64,000 bases of DNA from Palaemon carinicauda (Eukaryota; Arthropoda; Malacostraca; Decapoda; Palaemonidae): NCBI RefSeq assembly GCF_036898095.1, contig NC_090739.1, positions 62,155,642 through 62,219,641 of the forward strand, read 5' to 3'. Within the stretch, counting starts at the first letter, position 1, and every line of letters starts with the position of its first letter. This document shows positions 22,601-33,945 of the stretch, one piece after another. Both the position numbers and the translations under genes were made by a program. The notes beneath the pieces are model-generated. The model was not told where the DNA came from. It did no database searches and saw nothing but the letters and a program-made list of their open reading frames with translations.

Positions 22601-22793
22601 TTATATTTTAATTATAAAATAAATTTTTGAATATACTTACCTGGTGAATATATAATAGCTGCAACTCTGTTGCTCGACAGACACATACATAAAAACTCGC
22701 CAGCGATCGCTATACAGGTTGCGGGTGTGCCCACCAGCGCCAACTGTCGGCCAGATACCACTCTCGATGTAAACAAAACCTCAATTTCTTCTC
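22601..22793. repeat. Element A inverted terminal repeat, 3' side
   Basis: From GGTGAATATATAATAGCTGC onward this is the exact complement of 35431-35585. It contains the palindrome AGCGATCGCT. The outermost tip (TTATATTTTAATTATAAAAT) is not matched at the other end of the element, as expected for DIRS. Confidence 0.9.
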
Positions 22794-22840
22794 ATCCCAC
22801 TGCGTCTCTATTGGGGAGGAAGGGAGGGTCGTTTAATTTA

Positions 22841-22933
22841 TATATTCACCGGGTAAGTATATTCAAAAATTTATTTTATAATTAAAATATCATTTTTAAA
22901 TATTTAACTTAGCCGGTGAATATATAATAGCTG
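22841..22933. repeat. Element A internal complementary region
   Basis: The left half (22841-22890) is the complement of the element's left tip. The right half (about 22892-22933) is the complement of its right tip. The region therefore reads as the junction of a circle. In DIRS elements this region is thought to template closure of the circular DNA. Confidence 0.9.
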
Positions 22934-23335
22934 ATTCACACCCAAGGAGGTGGGTAGAGAACAGAGTTAATTATGTTTACATCGTAAAAGCTAAGAGTTT
23001 TTTATTTCATTTTGACAGTTATCAATATAACAAAACCAAAATAAATAGGTACCTGGTAAGGAAGTCGACTTAGACGATTACTCTGCCTTGTAAGTACGTC
23101 TTCCTTACGGAGCCCAGCGATCCTCTTAGGATGCTGACAGACCCCCAGGAGCTTAAGTATCAAGGGCTGCAACCCATACAACAGGACCTCATCAAACCCC
23201 TAATCTGGGCGCTCTCAAGAAATGACTTTGACCACCCGCCAAATCAACCAGGATGCGAAAGGCTTCTTAGCCTTCCGGACAACCCATAAAAACAACATTA
23301 AAACATTTCAAGAGACAGATTAAAAGGATATGGAA

Positions 23336-24157
23336 TTAGGGAATTGTAGTGGTTGAGCCCTCACCCACTACTGCACTCGCTGCTACGAATGGTCCCAGTG
23401 TGTAGCAGTTCTCGTAAAGAGACTGGACATCTTTCAAGTAAAATGACACGAACACTGACTTGCTTCTCCAATAGGTTGCGTCCATGATACTTTGCAGAGA
23501 TCTATTTTGCTTAAAGGCCACGGAAGTTGCTACAGCTCTAACCTCGTGCGTCTTAACCTTAAGCAAAGATCGGTCTTCCTCACTCAAGTGTGAATGAGCT
23601 TCTCGTATTAACAATCTGATAAAATATGACAAAGCATTCTTTGACATAGGCAAGGATGGTTTCTTAACCGAACACCATAACGCTTCAGATTGGCCTCGTA
23701 AAGGTTTAGTACGAGCTAAGTAGAACTTAAGAGCTCTAACAGGGCATAAGACTCTTTCTAGTTCATTGCCTACGATCTCCGATAAGCTAGGAATATCGAA
23801 AGATTTAGGCCAAGGACGAGAAGGTAGCTCATTTTTGGCTAGGAAACCAGGCTGCAGAGAACAAGTAGCTTTTTCTGACGAAAACCCGATGTTCTTGCTG
23901 AAGGCATGAAGCTCACTGACTCTTTTAGCCGAGGCTAAGCATGCCAGGAAAAGAGTCTTAAGAGTGAGATCTTTCAGGGAGGCTGATTGTAAAGGCTCAA
24001 ACCTGTCTGACATGAGGAATCTTAGGACCACGTCTAAATTCCACCCAGGTGTAGCCAAACGACGCTCCTTAGAGGTCTCAAAAGACTTAAGGAGGTCTTG
24101 CAGATCTTTATTGTTGGAAAGATCTAAGCCTCTATGCCGGAAGACCGAGGCCAACAT
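23336..24157 (-). CDS. Element A tyrosine recombinase (YR)
   Basis: Encodes the catalytic domain of a DIRS tyrosine recombinase, the enzyme that inserts the circular DNA copy instead of a DDE integrase. From the first ATG (273 codons) the tetrad is visible: Arg79 in the box RVSEL, His204 and Arg207 in THEVR, Trp230, and the nucleophile Tyr240 in FYLKDV. The ATG at 24157 is probably not the true start. The same frame is open upstream through a core-binding-like segment (TIKGYRS) and overlaps the end of the RT frame, so YR is likely expressed from an overlapping frame. All catalytic residues are kept in this copy. The 3' noncoding stretch 22934-23335 separates it from the internal complementary region. 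Confidence 0.9.
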   Translation of the reverse strand: MLASVFRHRGLDLSNNKDLQDLLKSFETSKERRLATPGWNLDVVLRFLMSDRFEPLQSASLKDLTLKTLFLACLASAKRVSELHAFSKNIGFSSEKATCSLQPGFLAKNELPSRPWPKSFDIPSLSEIVGNELERVLCPVRALKFYLARTKPLRGQSEALWCSVKKPSLPMSKNALSYFIRLLIREAHSHLSEEDRSLLKVKTHEVRAVATSVAFKQNRSLQSIMDATYWRSKSVFVSFYLKDVQSLYENCYTLGPFVAASAVVGEGSTTTIP

Positions 24158-24234
24158 GCTTCTGTAGCCCTTGATAGTAGGAGCTGAAAGGGATCGTACT
24201 TTTCTCAGGTATAAGAGAAAATCAGCTATTTGGG

Positions 24235-26477
24235 CTACAGAGGTACTGGTCGAGGATACGGAAACTGACTTGCACCAGTCTCGGAAGACTTCCCACTTCG
24301 ATTGGTAGACTCTAATGGTAGACGCTCTCCTTGCTCTAGCAATCGCACTGGCTGCCTCCTTCGAAAAGCCTCTAGCTCTCGAGAGTCTTTCGATAGTCTG
24401 AAGGCAGTCAGACGAAGAGCGTGGAGGCTTTGGTGTACAGTACCTTCTTTACGTGTGGCTGACGTAGGTCTACTCTTAGAGGAAGACTTCTGGGAACGTC
24501 TACTAGCCATCGAAGTACCTCGGTGAACCATTCTCTCGCGGGCCAGAGGGGAGCAACTAACGTCAACCTTGTCCCTTCGTGAGAGGCGAATTTCTGCAGT
24601 ACCTTGTTGACAATCTTGAATGGTGGGAATGCGTAAAGGTCTAGATGTGACCAATCTAGGAGGAAGGCATCTATATGTATTGCTGCTGGGTCCGGGACTG
24701 GAGAGCAATAGATTGGAAGCCTCTTGGTCAGCGAGGTTGCAAAGAGATCTATGGTGGGTTGACCCCGAGTCGCGCAAAGTCTCTTGCACACATCCTTGTG
24801 GAGGGTCCATTCGGTTGGAATTACTTGACCTTTCCGACTGAGACAATCTGCTAGGACGTTCAAGTCGCCCTGGATGAACCTCGTTACTAGGGAGATGCCT
24901 CGATCTTTTGACCAGATGAGCAGGTCCCTTGCGATCTCGTACAAAGTCAGTGAGTGGGTACCTCCCTGTTTGGAAATGTACGCCAAGGCCGTGGTGATGT
25001 CCGAGTTGACCTCCACCACCTTGCCTCGAAGGAGATTCTCGAAGCTTATCAAGGCCAGATGAACCCCCAAAAGCTCCTTGCTGTTGATATGCATGCTCCT
25101 CTGACTCGAGTTCCACAGACCTGAGCATTCCCGACCGTCCAGCGTCGCGCCCCAGCCCAAGCCCGATGCGTCCGAGAAGAGAACGTGGTTGGGTATCTGA
25201 ACTGCCAGGGGAAGACCCTCTCGTAGGCTGATATTGTCCTTCCACCAAGTCAGACAAGACTTGATCTTTTCGGAAATCGGGATCGAGACCGCCTCTAGCG
25301 TCTTGTCCTTTTTCCAGTGAAAAGCCAGATGGAATTGAAGAGGACGGAGGTGTAGCCTTCCTAGTGAGACAAATTGCTCCAGGGATGACAGCGTTCCTAC
25401 CAGACTCATCCACAGCCTGACTGAGCAGCGTTCTTTCTTCAGCATCTTCTGGATGGAGAGCAGGGCTTGATCTATTCTGGGGGCCGACGGAAAAGCCCGA
25501 AAAACTTGACTGTGAATCTCCATCATTAAATACAGAATAGTTTGGGATGGGACCAGCTGTGACTTTTCCAAGTTGACAAGGAGTCCCAATTCCTTGGTCA
25601 GATCTAGAGTCCAATTGAGATCCTTCAGACAGCGATGACTGGAAGAGGCTCTGAGAAGCCAGTCGTCCAAATAAAGGGAGGCTCGGATGTCCGATAAGTG
25701 GAGGAATTTTGCCACATTCCTCATAAGCCTCGTAAACACGAGAGGAGCTGTGCTTAGGCCAAAGCACAGGGCCCGAAACTGGTACACCACATCGTCGAAG
25801 ACGAATCTCAGAAAAGGTTGGGAGTCTGAGTGAATGGGGATGTGGAAGTAGGCGTCCCTTAGGTCTAGAGAGACCATCCAGTCTTCCTTTCTGACTGCTG
25901 CTAGGACTGACTTTGTGGTCTCCATGGTAAACTTCGTCTTTGTGACAAAGACATTCAGAGCACCGATGTCTAGCACCGGTCTCCAACCTCCTGTCTTCTT
26001 TGATACTAGGAAGAGACGGTTGTAAAACCCCGGTGATTGAAGGTCCGAGACTTTGACCACCGCTCCCTTCTCTAGCAAAAGAGACACTTCCAGTTTCAGG
26101 GCTTGTCTCTTTTCTTCCTCTCGGTACCTGGGAGAGAGATCGATGGGGGACGTCGCTAGAGGGGGTTTGCGTACAAAAGGGATTTTGTACCCCTCTCTGA
26201 GCAACCTCACAGATTGCTGATCTGCGCCTCTCTTCTCCCAGGCTTGCCAGAAGTTCTTGAGTCTGGCACCTACTGCTGTCTGAAGTTGCAGGCAGTCAGA
26301 CTCTGCCCTTAGAGGACTTGGATCCTTTCCTCTTCCCCCTCTTCCCTTCGGCACGAGCACCTCCCCTGCTGGAGGCTCTGCCACGAAAGGGCGGGATAAA
26401 TCTGGACGCAGGAGTGTCCATCCTAGGTCTGGCAGACAAGGCAGGCAAAGGGGGAGCTTAGCGAGCCGAGGACGCAA
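24235..26477 (-). pseudogene. Element A RT-RNase H-methyltransferase-like polyprotein, frameshifted near its end
   Basis: Domains in order: reverse transcriptase with motif SLDLRDAYFHIPI and catalytic YLDD, RNase H (LFSDAS, then INSKELL, NSDITTALAYI and DLNVLADCLSR), then a Dam-methyltransferase-like domain (DLFATSLTKR, YAFPPF, WPAREWF). Compared with copy C, the DNA near 24437 has five extra bases, and three bases are missing about 30 bp further along the plus strand. The upstream frame therefore ends at 24408 and the C-terminal tail continues in another frame to 24235. RT, RH and MT lie before the break. RNase H has Ile where copy C has Asn, next to the third acidic residue. The frame overlaps the end of gag and has no convincing ATG at its start, so it probably depends on frameshifting or reinitiation. 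Confidence 0.88.
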
Positions 26478-28740
26478 CTAGATCGTGGGTGTCCTTCTGC
26501 ACTAAAGACAAGGCAATTTCCTTAACCAAGACTTCAGGAAACAAGCACTTAGACAAGGGCGCAAAGAGTAGCTCGGATCTTTGGCATGGCGTCACTCCTG
26601 CTGACAGAAACGAGCACAGAGACTCTCGTTTCTTAAGGACTCCGGACGTGAATGAAGCGGCAAGCTCGTTGGACCCATCACGAACGGCCTTGTCCATGCA
26701 GGACATAATGAGTAAGGAAACATCCCTATCGGCAGAAGAGATTTTCCTACTCAGGGCTCCTAAACACCAGTCCAGGAAGTTAAAGACTTCAAACGCCCTA
26801 AAAATGCCTTTAAGAAGGTGGTCCAGGTCCGAGAGTGACCAACAAATCTTCGAGCGTCTCATGGCAAGGCGGCGGGGAGAGTCTACAAGACTTGAGAAGT
26901 CGCCCTGGGCAGAGGCAGGAACTCCCAAGCCGAGAACTTCTCCCGTGGCATACCAGACGCTCGATCTAGATGAGAGTTTAGATGGGGGGAAGGCAAATGC
27001 TGTCTTCCCTAAACTCCTCTTGGTCTCTAACCAATCGCCTAACATCCGTAAAGCTCTCTTGGATGAGCGAGAGAGAACGAGTTTAGTAAAGGCAGGCATG
27101 GTAGCAGGAACGCCTAAGACAAACTCTGACGGCGGCGAACGAGGAGCCACAGAAATAAAGTGGTCAGGGAACAACTCTTTAAAAACCGCCATGACTTTTC
27201 TAAAGTCCAAGGATGGTTGAACTGCTTTAGGCTCATCTAGTTCTGAAGGTTGATCCTCATGGTGTGGTTCAGCAACGTCCTCATCTGACTGTTCCTCATC
27301 CGATAACTGATGAGAAAACGGCAACGGAGTAGGCAACGTTTGACTCGCAGAGTCCGGTCGCACAGGTGCATACGTGACGGAGCCGGACGCAGCGTCCTGG
27401 AACTGTTGAACAGTCTGGGAACTGTCAACAATAACAGGTGCGCGAGGACGCACAGCGTCCACCCGAGACTGTTTAGACCGTCTGGGTTGTGCAGTCAACG
27501 CCATACCTGGTTGCGGAGGTTGACGCACCGCGTCAAAACAAGTCAACTCTGATGGTTGATGAACGTCTTGAACGTCACCAATCGCATCAGTGCGTTGCCT
27601 AACGTCAACGTGCGGCTGGAAACCCACACTGGGTCGCATCGGTGGAGGTACCACCCCAACTGGTTGACGCGAGAAAGCTACATCCACGTCAACAGGACGC
27701 ACAACAGAACGCTTGGATGGCTGAAGGCTCGTGGGTTCAACGGTAACCTTCTCAGCGTTGTAGTCCTCCATCAAGGACGCAAGCTTGGACTGCATGTCTT
27801 GCAGTAACACCAATTTAGGGTCTACGGAAGCAGGTGCGGTAACAGACGGGGTTAACGAATGAGACGGCACAACTTTGCCTCTCTTAGGCGGCGAGCAGTC
27901 ATCAGATGACGGCAACGGGTCCGAACTGTCCCAGTGGCTACATCCGGGACGTTGGACTTGTCCTGAAGGGACCGACTTACGCTTTAAAGGTCTGGAGACC
28001 TTGGTCCAAGGTTTCTTACGTGAAACACCTTCGGACGACGAGGTAAAAATGGGCTCTCTCGTCTTACTTAGGTAAGGGCGATCTTGGAGAGATACGCCTG
28101 ATACCTTAGAGGGAACGTCTGATCGCTGATCAAGGCCTCTCGAACCCATGAGTCGTACGACATTGCTTCTCCCCTGGGCTTGGGAGCTTGCAAGAGGTCC
28201 CGGACTAGGAGGACGACAGGCACGAACAGACGAACCCTCGAGCGCAACACTGTTCACAACACTTTGCGTAACACTAGGCACTTTGACACTATCCTTCGTG
28301 GCACTTTGGCACTTGAGTTCCTTTACGTCCGCCATGAGTTGATTTCGGTCACTTGCTAAAGACTCAACTCTCTCCCCCAAGGCATGAATAGCACGCATCA
28401 TGTCTGCCATCGACGGTTCCTGAGTGCTAGGAGGGGGGTTAGGAACAACCACTACAGGGGAAGGAATAGGTTCAGGGGCATGTGGAGAGGAAAAATCTAC
28501 CGACCTAGAAGAACTTCTCCTTACCCTATCTCTCTCTAGTCTGCGTGTATATTTCTCAAATTCGATAAAATCGAATTCCGAAAGGCCCACGCATTCCTCA
28601 CACCGATCTTCCAATTGACAGGTTTTACCCCGACAATTGGAACAAACAGTGTGAGGGTCGAGAGAAGCCTTTGGAAGACGCCTATGACAGTCCCTAGCAT
28701 TACATTTTCTGAACTTGGGAACTTGAGAAGGGTCAGCCAT
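26458..28740 (-). CDS. Element A Gag-like protein (premature stop near C terminus)
   Basis: A 760-residue Gag-like product that would package the element RNA in the cytoplasm. The N terminus, from ATG at 28740, carries a dense Cys/His cluster: Cys13, Cys18, His19, His30, Cys33, Cys36, Cys41, Cys47 and Cys50. This is likely a zinc-binding module. The middle is Pro/Ser/Gln/Val-rich and probably disordered. The C-terminal third is more hydrophobic and conserved. Copy C continues about 60 codons further into an Arg/Gly/Lys-rich tail, where A has a TAA from one substitution at the codon ending at 26458. The element's 5' leader (28741-28836) ends where element B is inserted. Confidence 0.85.
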   Translation of the reverse strand: MADPSQVPKFRKCNARDCHRRLPKASLDPHTVCSNCRGKTCQLEDRCEECVGLSEFDFIEFEKYTRRLERDRVRRSSSRSVDFSSPHAPEPIPSPVVVVPNPPPSTQEPSMADMMRAIHALGERVESLASDRNQLMADVKELKCQSATKDSVKVPSVTQSVVNSVALEGSSVRACRPPSPGPLASSQAQGRSNVVRLMGSRGLDQRSDVPSKVSGVSLQDRPYLSKTREPIFTSSSEGVSRKKPWTKVSRPLKRKSVPSGQVQRPGCSHWDSSDPLPSSDDCSPPKRGKVVPSHSLTPSVTAPASVDPKLVLLQDMQSKLASLMEDYNAEKVTVEPTSLQPSKRSVVRPVDVDVAFSRQPVGVVPPPMRPSVGFQPHVDVRQRTDAIGDVQDVHQPSELTCFDAVRQPPQPGMALTAQPRRSKQSRVDAVRPRAPVIVDSSQTVQQFQDAASGSVTYAPVRPDSASQTLPTPLPFSHQLSDEEQSDEDVAEPHHEDQPSELDEPKAVQPSLDFRKVMAVFKELFPDHFISVAPRSPPSEFVLGVPATMPAFTKLVLSRSSKRALRMLGDWLETKRSLGKTAFAFPPSKLSSRSSVWYATGEVLGLGVPASAQGDFSSLVDSPRRLAMRRSKICWSLSDLDHLLKGIFRAFEVFNFLDWCLGALSRKISSADRDVSLLIMSCMDKAVRDGSNELAASFTSGVLKKRESLCSFLSAGVTPCQRSELLFAPLSKCLFPEVLVKEIALSLVQKDTHDLVASSAR

Positions 28741-28836
28741 TTTGAATTAGTCAAGGGAAAATTCCAAAAAACGATCTAAGTCATCAACAATTAATCCGAT
28801 TCAAAAAAAGAGTTCAAGGATTTATTTGAAGAAAAA

Positions 28837-29030
28837 TGTTATTTTGATAATAAAATAAATTTTTGAATATACTTACCCGGTGATTATATAGCTGCAACTC
28901 TGTTGCCCGACAGACAACTCTACGGTAAAAACTCGCCAGCGATCGCTACACAGTTTGCGGGTGTGCCCAACAGCGCCATCTGTCGTCCAGATACCCAGTA
29001 CTCAATGTAAACAAAGACTCAATTTTCTCC
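28837..29030. repeat. Element B inverted terminal repeat, 3' side
   Basis: Complement of 35149-35322 with one difference in about 140 bp (CAGTTTGCGG here, CAGGTTGCGG at the other end). Confidence 0.88.
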
Positions 29031-29077
29031 TCGTCCCACTGCATCTCTATTGGGGAGGAAGGGAGGGTCCTTTAATT

Positions 29078-29167
29078 TATAATCACCGGGTAAGTATATT
29101 CAAAAATTTATTTTATTATCAAAATAACATTTTTCAATATTTAACTTAGCCGGTGATTATATAGCTG
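29078..29167. repeat. Element B internal complementary region
   Basis: Joins the complement of the left tip (TATAATCACCGGGTAAGTAT onward) to the complement of the right tip (TTTTTCAATATTTAACTTAG onward). Confidence 0.88.
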
Positions 29168-29568
29168 ATTCACACCCAGGGGGGTGGGTAGAGACCAGCA
29201 ATATATGTTTACACTTTTATGAGCTAAGAGTTTTTATTTCATTTTAGAAGTTATCAAAATAACAAAAACAAAATAAATAGGTACCTGGTAAGGAAGTCGA
29301 CTTGAACAATTACTCTGCCTTTTAAGTACGTCTTCCTTACGGAGCCTCGCGATCCTCTTAGGATGCTGATTGACCCCTAGGATCTGAAGTATCAAGGGTT
29401 GCAACCCATACAACAGGACCTCATCAAAACCCCTAATCTAGGCGCTCTCAAGAAATGACTTTGACCACCCGCCAAATCAACCAGGATGCGAAAGGCTTCT
29501 TAGCCTTCCGGACAACCCAAAAAACAACAATAAAAACATTTCAAGAGAAAGATTAAAAGGGTATGGAA

Positions 29569-30390
29569 TTAGGGAATTGTAGTGGTTGAGCCCTCACCCA
29601 CTACTGCACTCGCTGCTACGAATGGTCCCAGTGTGTAGCAGTTCTTGTAAAGAGACTGGACATCTTTCAAGTAAAATGACGCGAACACTGACTTGCTTCT
29701 CCAATAGGTTGCGTCCATTATACTTTGCAGAGATATATTTTGCTTAAAGGCCACGGAAGTTGTTACAGCTCTAACTTCGTGCGTCTTCACCTTAAGCAAA
29801 GTTAGGTCTTCCTCACTCAGATGTGAATGAGCTTCTCGTATTAACAATCTGATAAAGTCTGACCAAGCATTCTTTGACAAAGGCAAGGATGGTTTCTTAA
29901 CTGAACACCATAAAGCTTCAGATTGGCCTTGTAAAGGTTTAGTACGCTTTAAATAGAACTTAAGAGCTCTAACAGGGCATAAGACTCTTTCTAGTTCATT
30001 GCCTACGATCTCCGATAAGCTGGGGATATCGAAAGATTTAGGCCAAGGCCGAGAAGGCAGCTCATTTTTGGCTAGAAAACCAAGTTGTAGCGAACAAGTG
30101 GCTTTTTCTGACGAAAATCCTATGTTCTTGCTGAAGGCATGAATCTCACTGACTCTTTTAGCCGAGGCTAAGCATACCAGGAAAAGAGTCTTAAGAGTGA
30201 GATCTTTCAGGGAGGCTGATTGTAACGGCTCCAACCTGTCTGACATGAAGAATCTTAGTACCACGTCTAAATTCCATCCAGGGGTAGCCAAACGACGCTC
30301 CTTGGTGGTCTCAAAAGACTTAAGGAGGTCTTGCAGATCTTTATGTTTGGAAAGATCTAAGCCTCTATGCCGGAAGACCGATGCCAACAT
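29569..30390 (-). CDS. Element B tyrosine recombinase (YR)
   Basis: 273 codons from the first ATG, colinear with A and C. The tetrad is complete: Arg79 in RVSEI, His204 and Arg207 in THEVR, Trp230 and Tyr240. A few substitutions distinguish it, such as KHKDLQD for NNKDLQD. As in the other copies, the frame continues open upstream of this ATG. B keeps YR intact although it has lost its RT core, so YR inactivation is not what disables this copy. Confidence 0.85.
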   Translation of the reverse strand: MLASVFRHRGLDLSKHKDLQDLLKSFETTKERRLATPGWNLDVVLRFFMSDRLEPLQSASLKDLTLKTLFLVCLASAKRVSEIHAFSKNIGFSSEKATCSLQLGFLAKNELPSRPWPKSFDIPSLSEIVGNELERVLCPVRALKFYLKRTKPLQGQSEALWCSVKKPSLPLSKNAWSDFIRLLIREAHSHLSEEDLTLLKVKTHEVRAVTTSVAFKQNISLQSIMDATYWRSKSVFASFYLKDVQSLYKNCYTLGPFVAASAVVGEGSTTTIP

Positions 30391-30467
30391 GCTTCTGTAG
30401 CCCTTGATAGTGGGAGCTGAAAGGGATCGTCCTTTTCTCAGGTATAAGAGAAAAACAGCTATTTGAG

Positions 30468-31715
30468 CTACAGAGGTACTGGTCGAGGATACAGAAACTG
30501 ACTTGCACCAGTCTCGGAAGACTTCCCACTTCGATTGGTAGACTCTAATGGAAGAAGCTCTCCTTGCTCTAGCAATCGCACTGGCTGCTTCCTTCGAAAA
30601 GCCTCTAGCTCTCGAGAGTCTTTCGATAGTCTGAAGGCAGTCAGACGAAGAGCGTGGAGGCTTTGGAGTACCTTCTTTACGTGTGGCTGACGTAGAAGGT
30701 CTACCCTTAGAGGAAGACTACTGGGAACGTCTACTAACCATCGAAGTATCTCGGTGAACCATTCTCTCGCGGGCCAGAGGGAAGCAACTAACATCAACCT
30801 TGTCCCTTCGTGAGAGGCGAACTTCTGCAGTACCTTGTTGACAATCTTGAACGGTGGGAATGCGTAGAGATCCAGATGTGACCAATCTAGGAGGAAAGCA
30901 TCTATATGTATTGCTGCTGGGTCCGGGACTGGAGAGCAATAGATTGGAAGCCTCTTGGTCAGCGAGGTTGCAAAGAGATCTATGGATGGTTTTACCCCAA
31001 GTGGCCCAAAGTCTCTTGCACACATCCTTGTGGAGGGTCCATTCGGTTGGAATTACTTGCCCTTTCCGACTGAGACAATCTGCTATGACGTTCAAGTCGC
31101 CTTGGATGAACCTCGTTACTAGGGAGATGTCTTGACCTTTTGACCAGATGAGCAGGTCCCTTGCGATCTCGTACAACGTCAGTGATTGGGTACCTCCTTG
31201 TTTGGAGATGTACGCCAAGGCCGTGGTGATGTCCGAGTTAACTTCCACCACTTTGCCTCGAAGGAGAGACTTGAAGCTTTTCAAGGCCAGATGTACTGCC
31301 AACAGCTCCTTGCAGTTGATATGCATGCTCCTCTGACTCGAGTTCCACAGTCCTGAGCATTCCCGACCGTCTAGTGTCGCGCCCCCGCCCACGTCCGATG
31401 CGTCCGAGAAGAGAACGTGGTTGGGAGTCTGAACAGCCAGGGGAAGACCCTCTCTTAGGTTGATATTGTCCTTCCACCAAGTCAGACAAGACTTTATCTT
31501 TTCGGAAACCGGGATCGAGACCGCTTCTAGCGTCTTGTCCTTTTTCCAGTGAAAAGCTAGATGGTATTGAAGAGGACGGAGGTGTAGTCTTCCTAGTGAC
31601 ACAAATTGTTCCACGGATGACAGCGTCCCTACCAGACTCATCCACAGCCTGACTGAGCAGCGTTCCTTCTTCAGCATCTTCTGGATGGATAGCAGGGCTT
31701 GATCTATTCTGGGGG
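30468..31715 (-). pseudogene. Element B RNase H and methyltransferase-like remnant
   Basis: Starts abruptly in the RT thumb region (MLKKERCSVRLW) and continues through RNase H (LFSDASDVGGGA, with Gly in place of the usual Trp; NSDITTALAYI; DLNVIADCLSR). A frameshift near 30990 moves the MT-like part (DLFATSLTKR, YAFPPF, WPAREWF) into another frame that ends at 30468. The RT palm with its catalytic aspartates is deleted; the junction with gag lies at about 31713-31718. Confidence 0.85.
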
Positions 31716-32325
31716 CTGATCGTCTTGTTGTTCAGCAACGTCCTCATCAGAGGGTTCCTCATCCGAAAACTGATGAGGAAACGGCAACGGAGTGGGCAAC
31801 GTCTGGCTCGCTGAGTCCGGTCGCACTGGTGGATGCGTGACGGAGCCGGACGCAACATCATGGAACTGCTGCACAGACTGTGAACTGTCAACAACCATGG
31901 GTGCGCGAGGAAGCACAGCGTCAACCCGAGACTGTCTAGACCATCTGGGTTGTGCAGTCAACACCCTACCGGGTTGCTGAGGTTGACGCACTGCGTCAAA
32001 ACAAGTCACCTCTGCTGGTTGTTGAACGTCCTGAACGTCAACAACCACCTCCGAGCGTCGCTTAACGTCAACGTGCGGCTGGCAACCCACACTGGGTCGC
32101 GTCGGTGGAGGAACCACCTCAACTGGCAGACGCGAGTAGGTTACCTCAGCGTCAACAGGGCGCACAACCGACCGGTTGGAAGGTTGTTGGCCAGAAGGTT
32201 CGGTAGCAACCTTCTCCGCATTAAAGTCCTCTATCAAGGACGCAAGCTTGGACTGCATGTCTTGCAGCAAAGCCCATTCAGGGTCTACGGGAGCAGGTGT
32301 GGCAACAGACGGGGTTAGCGACTAA
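31716..32325 (-). pseudogene. Element B gag fragment, A/C type
   Basis: Matches the middle of the A/C gag (EEPSDEDVAE region back to LLQDMQSKLASL). It is joined on one side to the RNase H region by the deletion and on the other, at about 32318-32330, to a second gag segment of another lineage. Confidence 0.8.
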
Positions 32326-33945
32326 GGCGGTACCGCTTACCATCCCTGAAAGCCTTGTTATGCATGACATAATTGTACAGCAAAACTTCAAAGGCTCGAA
32401 AACAGCTGTGAAGTTGACCTGTAAACAACTTGGAGCGTCTCCTGGCCAGGCGCCAGGGAAAGTCTACGAGAATAGAGAAGTCTATCTGGGCAGAGGCATG
32501 AACTCCCAAGCCGAGAACTTCTCTCGTGTCATATCAGACTCTCGCTCTATAAACCAGTTTAAAAGAAGGGAAAGCAAAGGCTGTATCCCCCAAACTCCTC
32601 CTGGTGAAAAACCAGTCGCCTAGCCAACGTAAAGCTCTCTAGGAGAGCGAGAGAGCACTAGCTTAAAAACAACGGCTTCGAAGTAACTAGGCCTAGTGTA
32701 AGCTCTGACGTTTAGGCGAACGAGGAGCAGCAGTTACAAAAAGATCCGGACAAAGATCCTTAAAAAAATCATCATGATTTAATTAAAGTCCATAGGAGGC
32801 TAAGCAGCTTTAGGCTCCTCTCCATCTGACAGAGTCCTCAAGGGAATATCAGTAGGAGGGGGAACAGCAACTTCCTCATCTACAGGAACCTTGTCCGATA
32901 AAAGCTGAGTCTCAAGCAAGGGAGAGACCTACCGTGGTGGCAATGCTTTACAAGCAGAGTCCACACGCACTGGTGCATTAGTAGCGGACCAGAACGCAAC
33001 GTCATGTAACTGCTTGACAGTCTGTGAACTGTCAACAACTGAACTGTCAACCACAACAGGTGCGTGAGGACGCACACGTCCACTCGAGACTGCTTTGACT
33101 GCCTAGACTGAGCAGTCAAAACAACTCTAGAATGCGGAGGTTGACGCACAGCGTCAAAACAAGTCAACTCCGATTGTTAGTGAACGTCTTGAACGTCAAC
33201 AGGAGCATCAGCAAGTGGCCTAACGTCCAAATGCGGCTGAAAAACCACACGAGACCGCATCGAGTGTGGTTCTAAACAACCTGACTGACGTGACTAAGCT
33301 ACGCCAACGTCAACAGTAAGCACAAAGGAACGTTAGGTTGGCTGAAAGCCAGGATATCGATGAGATAAACGGCTAGACTCAACGGACTAATCGGCAGAAT
33401 AGTCTTCCATAAGGGAGGCAAGCATATACTGCATGTCTTGCCATACAACCCATTAAGGATCAACGGAAATGGTTGTGGTAAGAGACGAGGGTAACGTCTG
33501 TGACCGCAACACTTTGCCAACAAAAAAAGACTCTCGGAGTCTGTGTTACGCTTTTGTTAGGCGGCGAGCAGTTATCCGATGACTGCATAGGGTCAGAGCT
33601 GTCCTAATGGTTGTAACCAGGACGCTGGACCTGTCCTGAAAGGACTGATTTCGCTTAAGGGCTTCGAAACCTTGTGACAGGTTTCTTATGCGAAAAGCCT
33701 TCGGATGACGAGGAGAAACAACGTCTCTCTCGTCTTATGGTAGGGGAGATCTTGGTAAGATACACCCGATACCATAGAGGGAAAACGTCTGTTCGTTGAT
33801 CAAGGCCTCTCGAACCCATAAGTCGTTTGACATTACTTCTCCCCTGGGCTTGGGAGCATGCAAGAGGTCCCGGACTAGGTGAACGACAGGCACGAACAGA
33901 CGAACCCTCGGACGCAACACTGTAACACTTTGCGCATATCACTTT
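32326..33945 (-). pseudogene. Element B gag remnant, D type
   Basis: Nearly the same as 52800-54460 in element D. It runs from the hydrophobic C-terminal part (SCINKAFRDGS-like) back to the VRACRSPSPGPL segment. Many frameshifts and stops break it. Because the A/C-type fragment next to it covers the same middle part of gag, B carries that region twice. Confidence 0.75.

Noticed and set aside
26489..27220. 243-codon plus-strand frame (and its 300-codon counterpart at 44023-44925)
   Set aside because: Antisense shadow of the Gag C-terminal region, conserved only because the two elements are near-identical copies.
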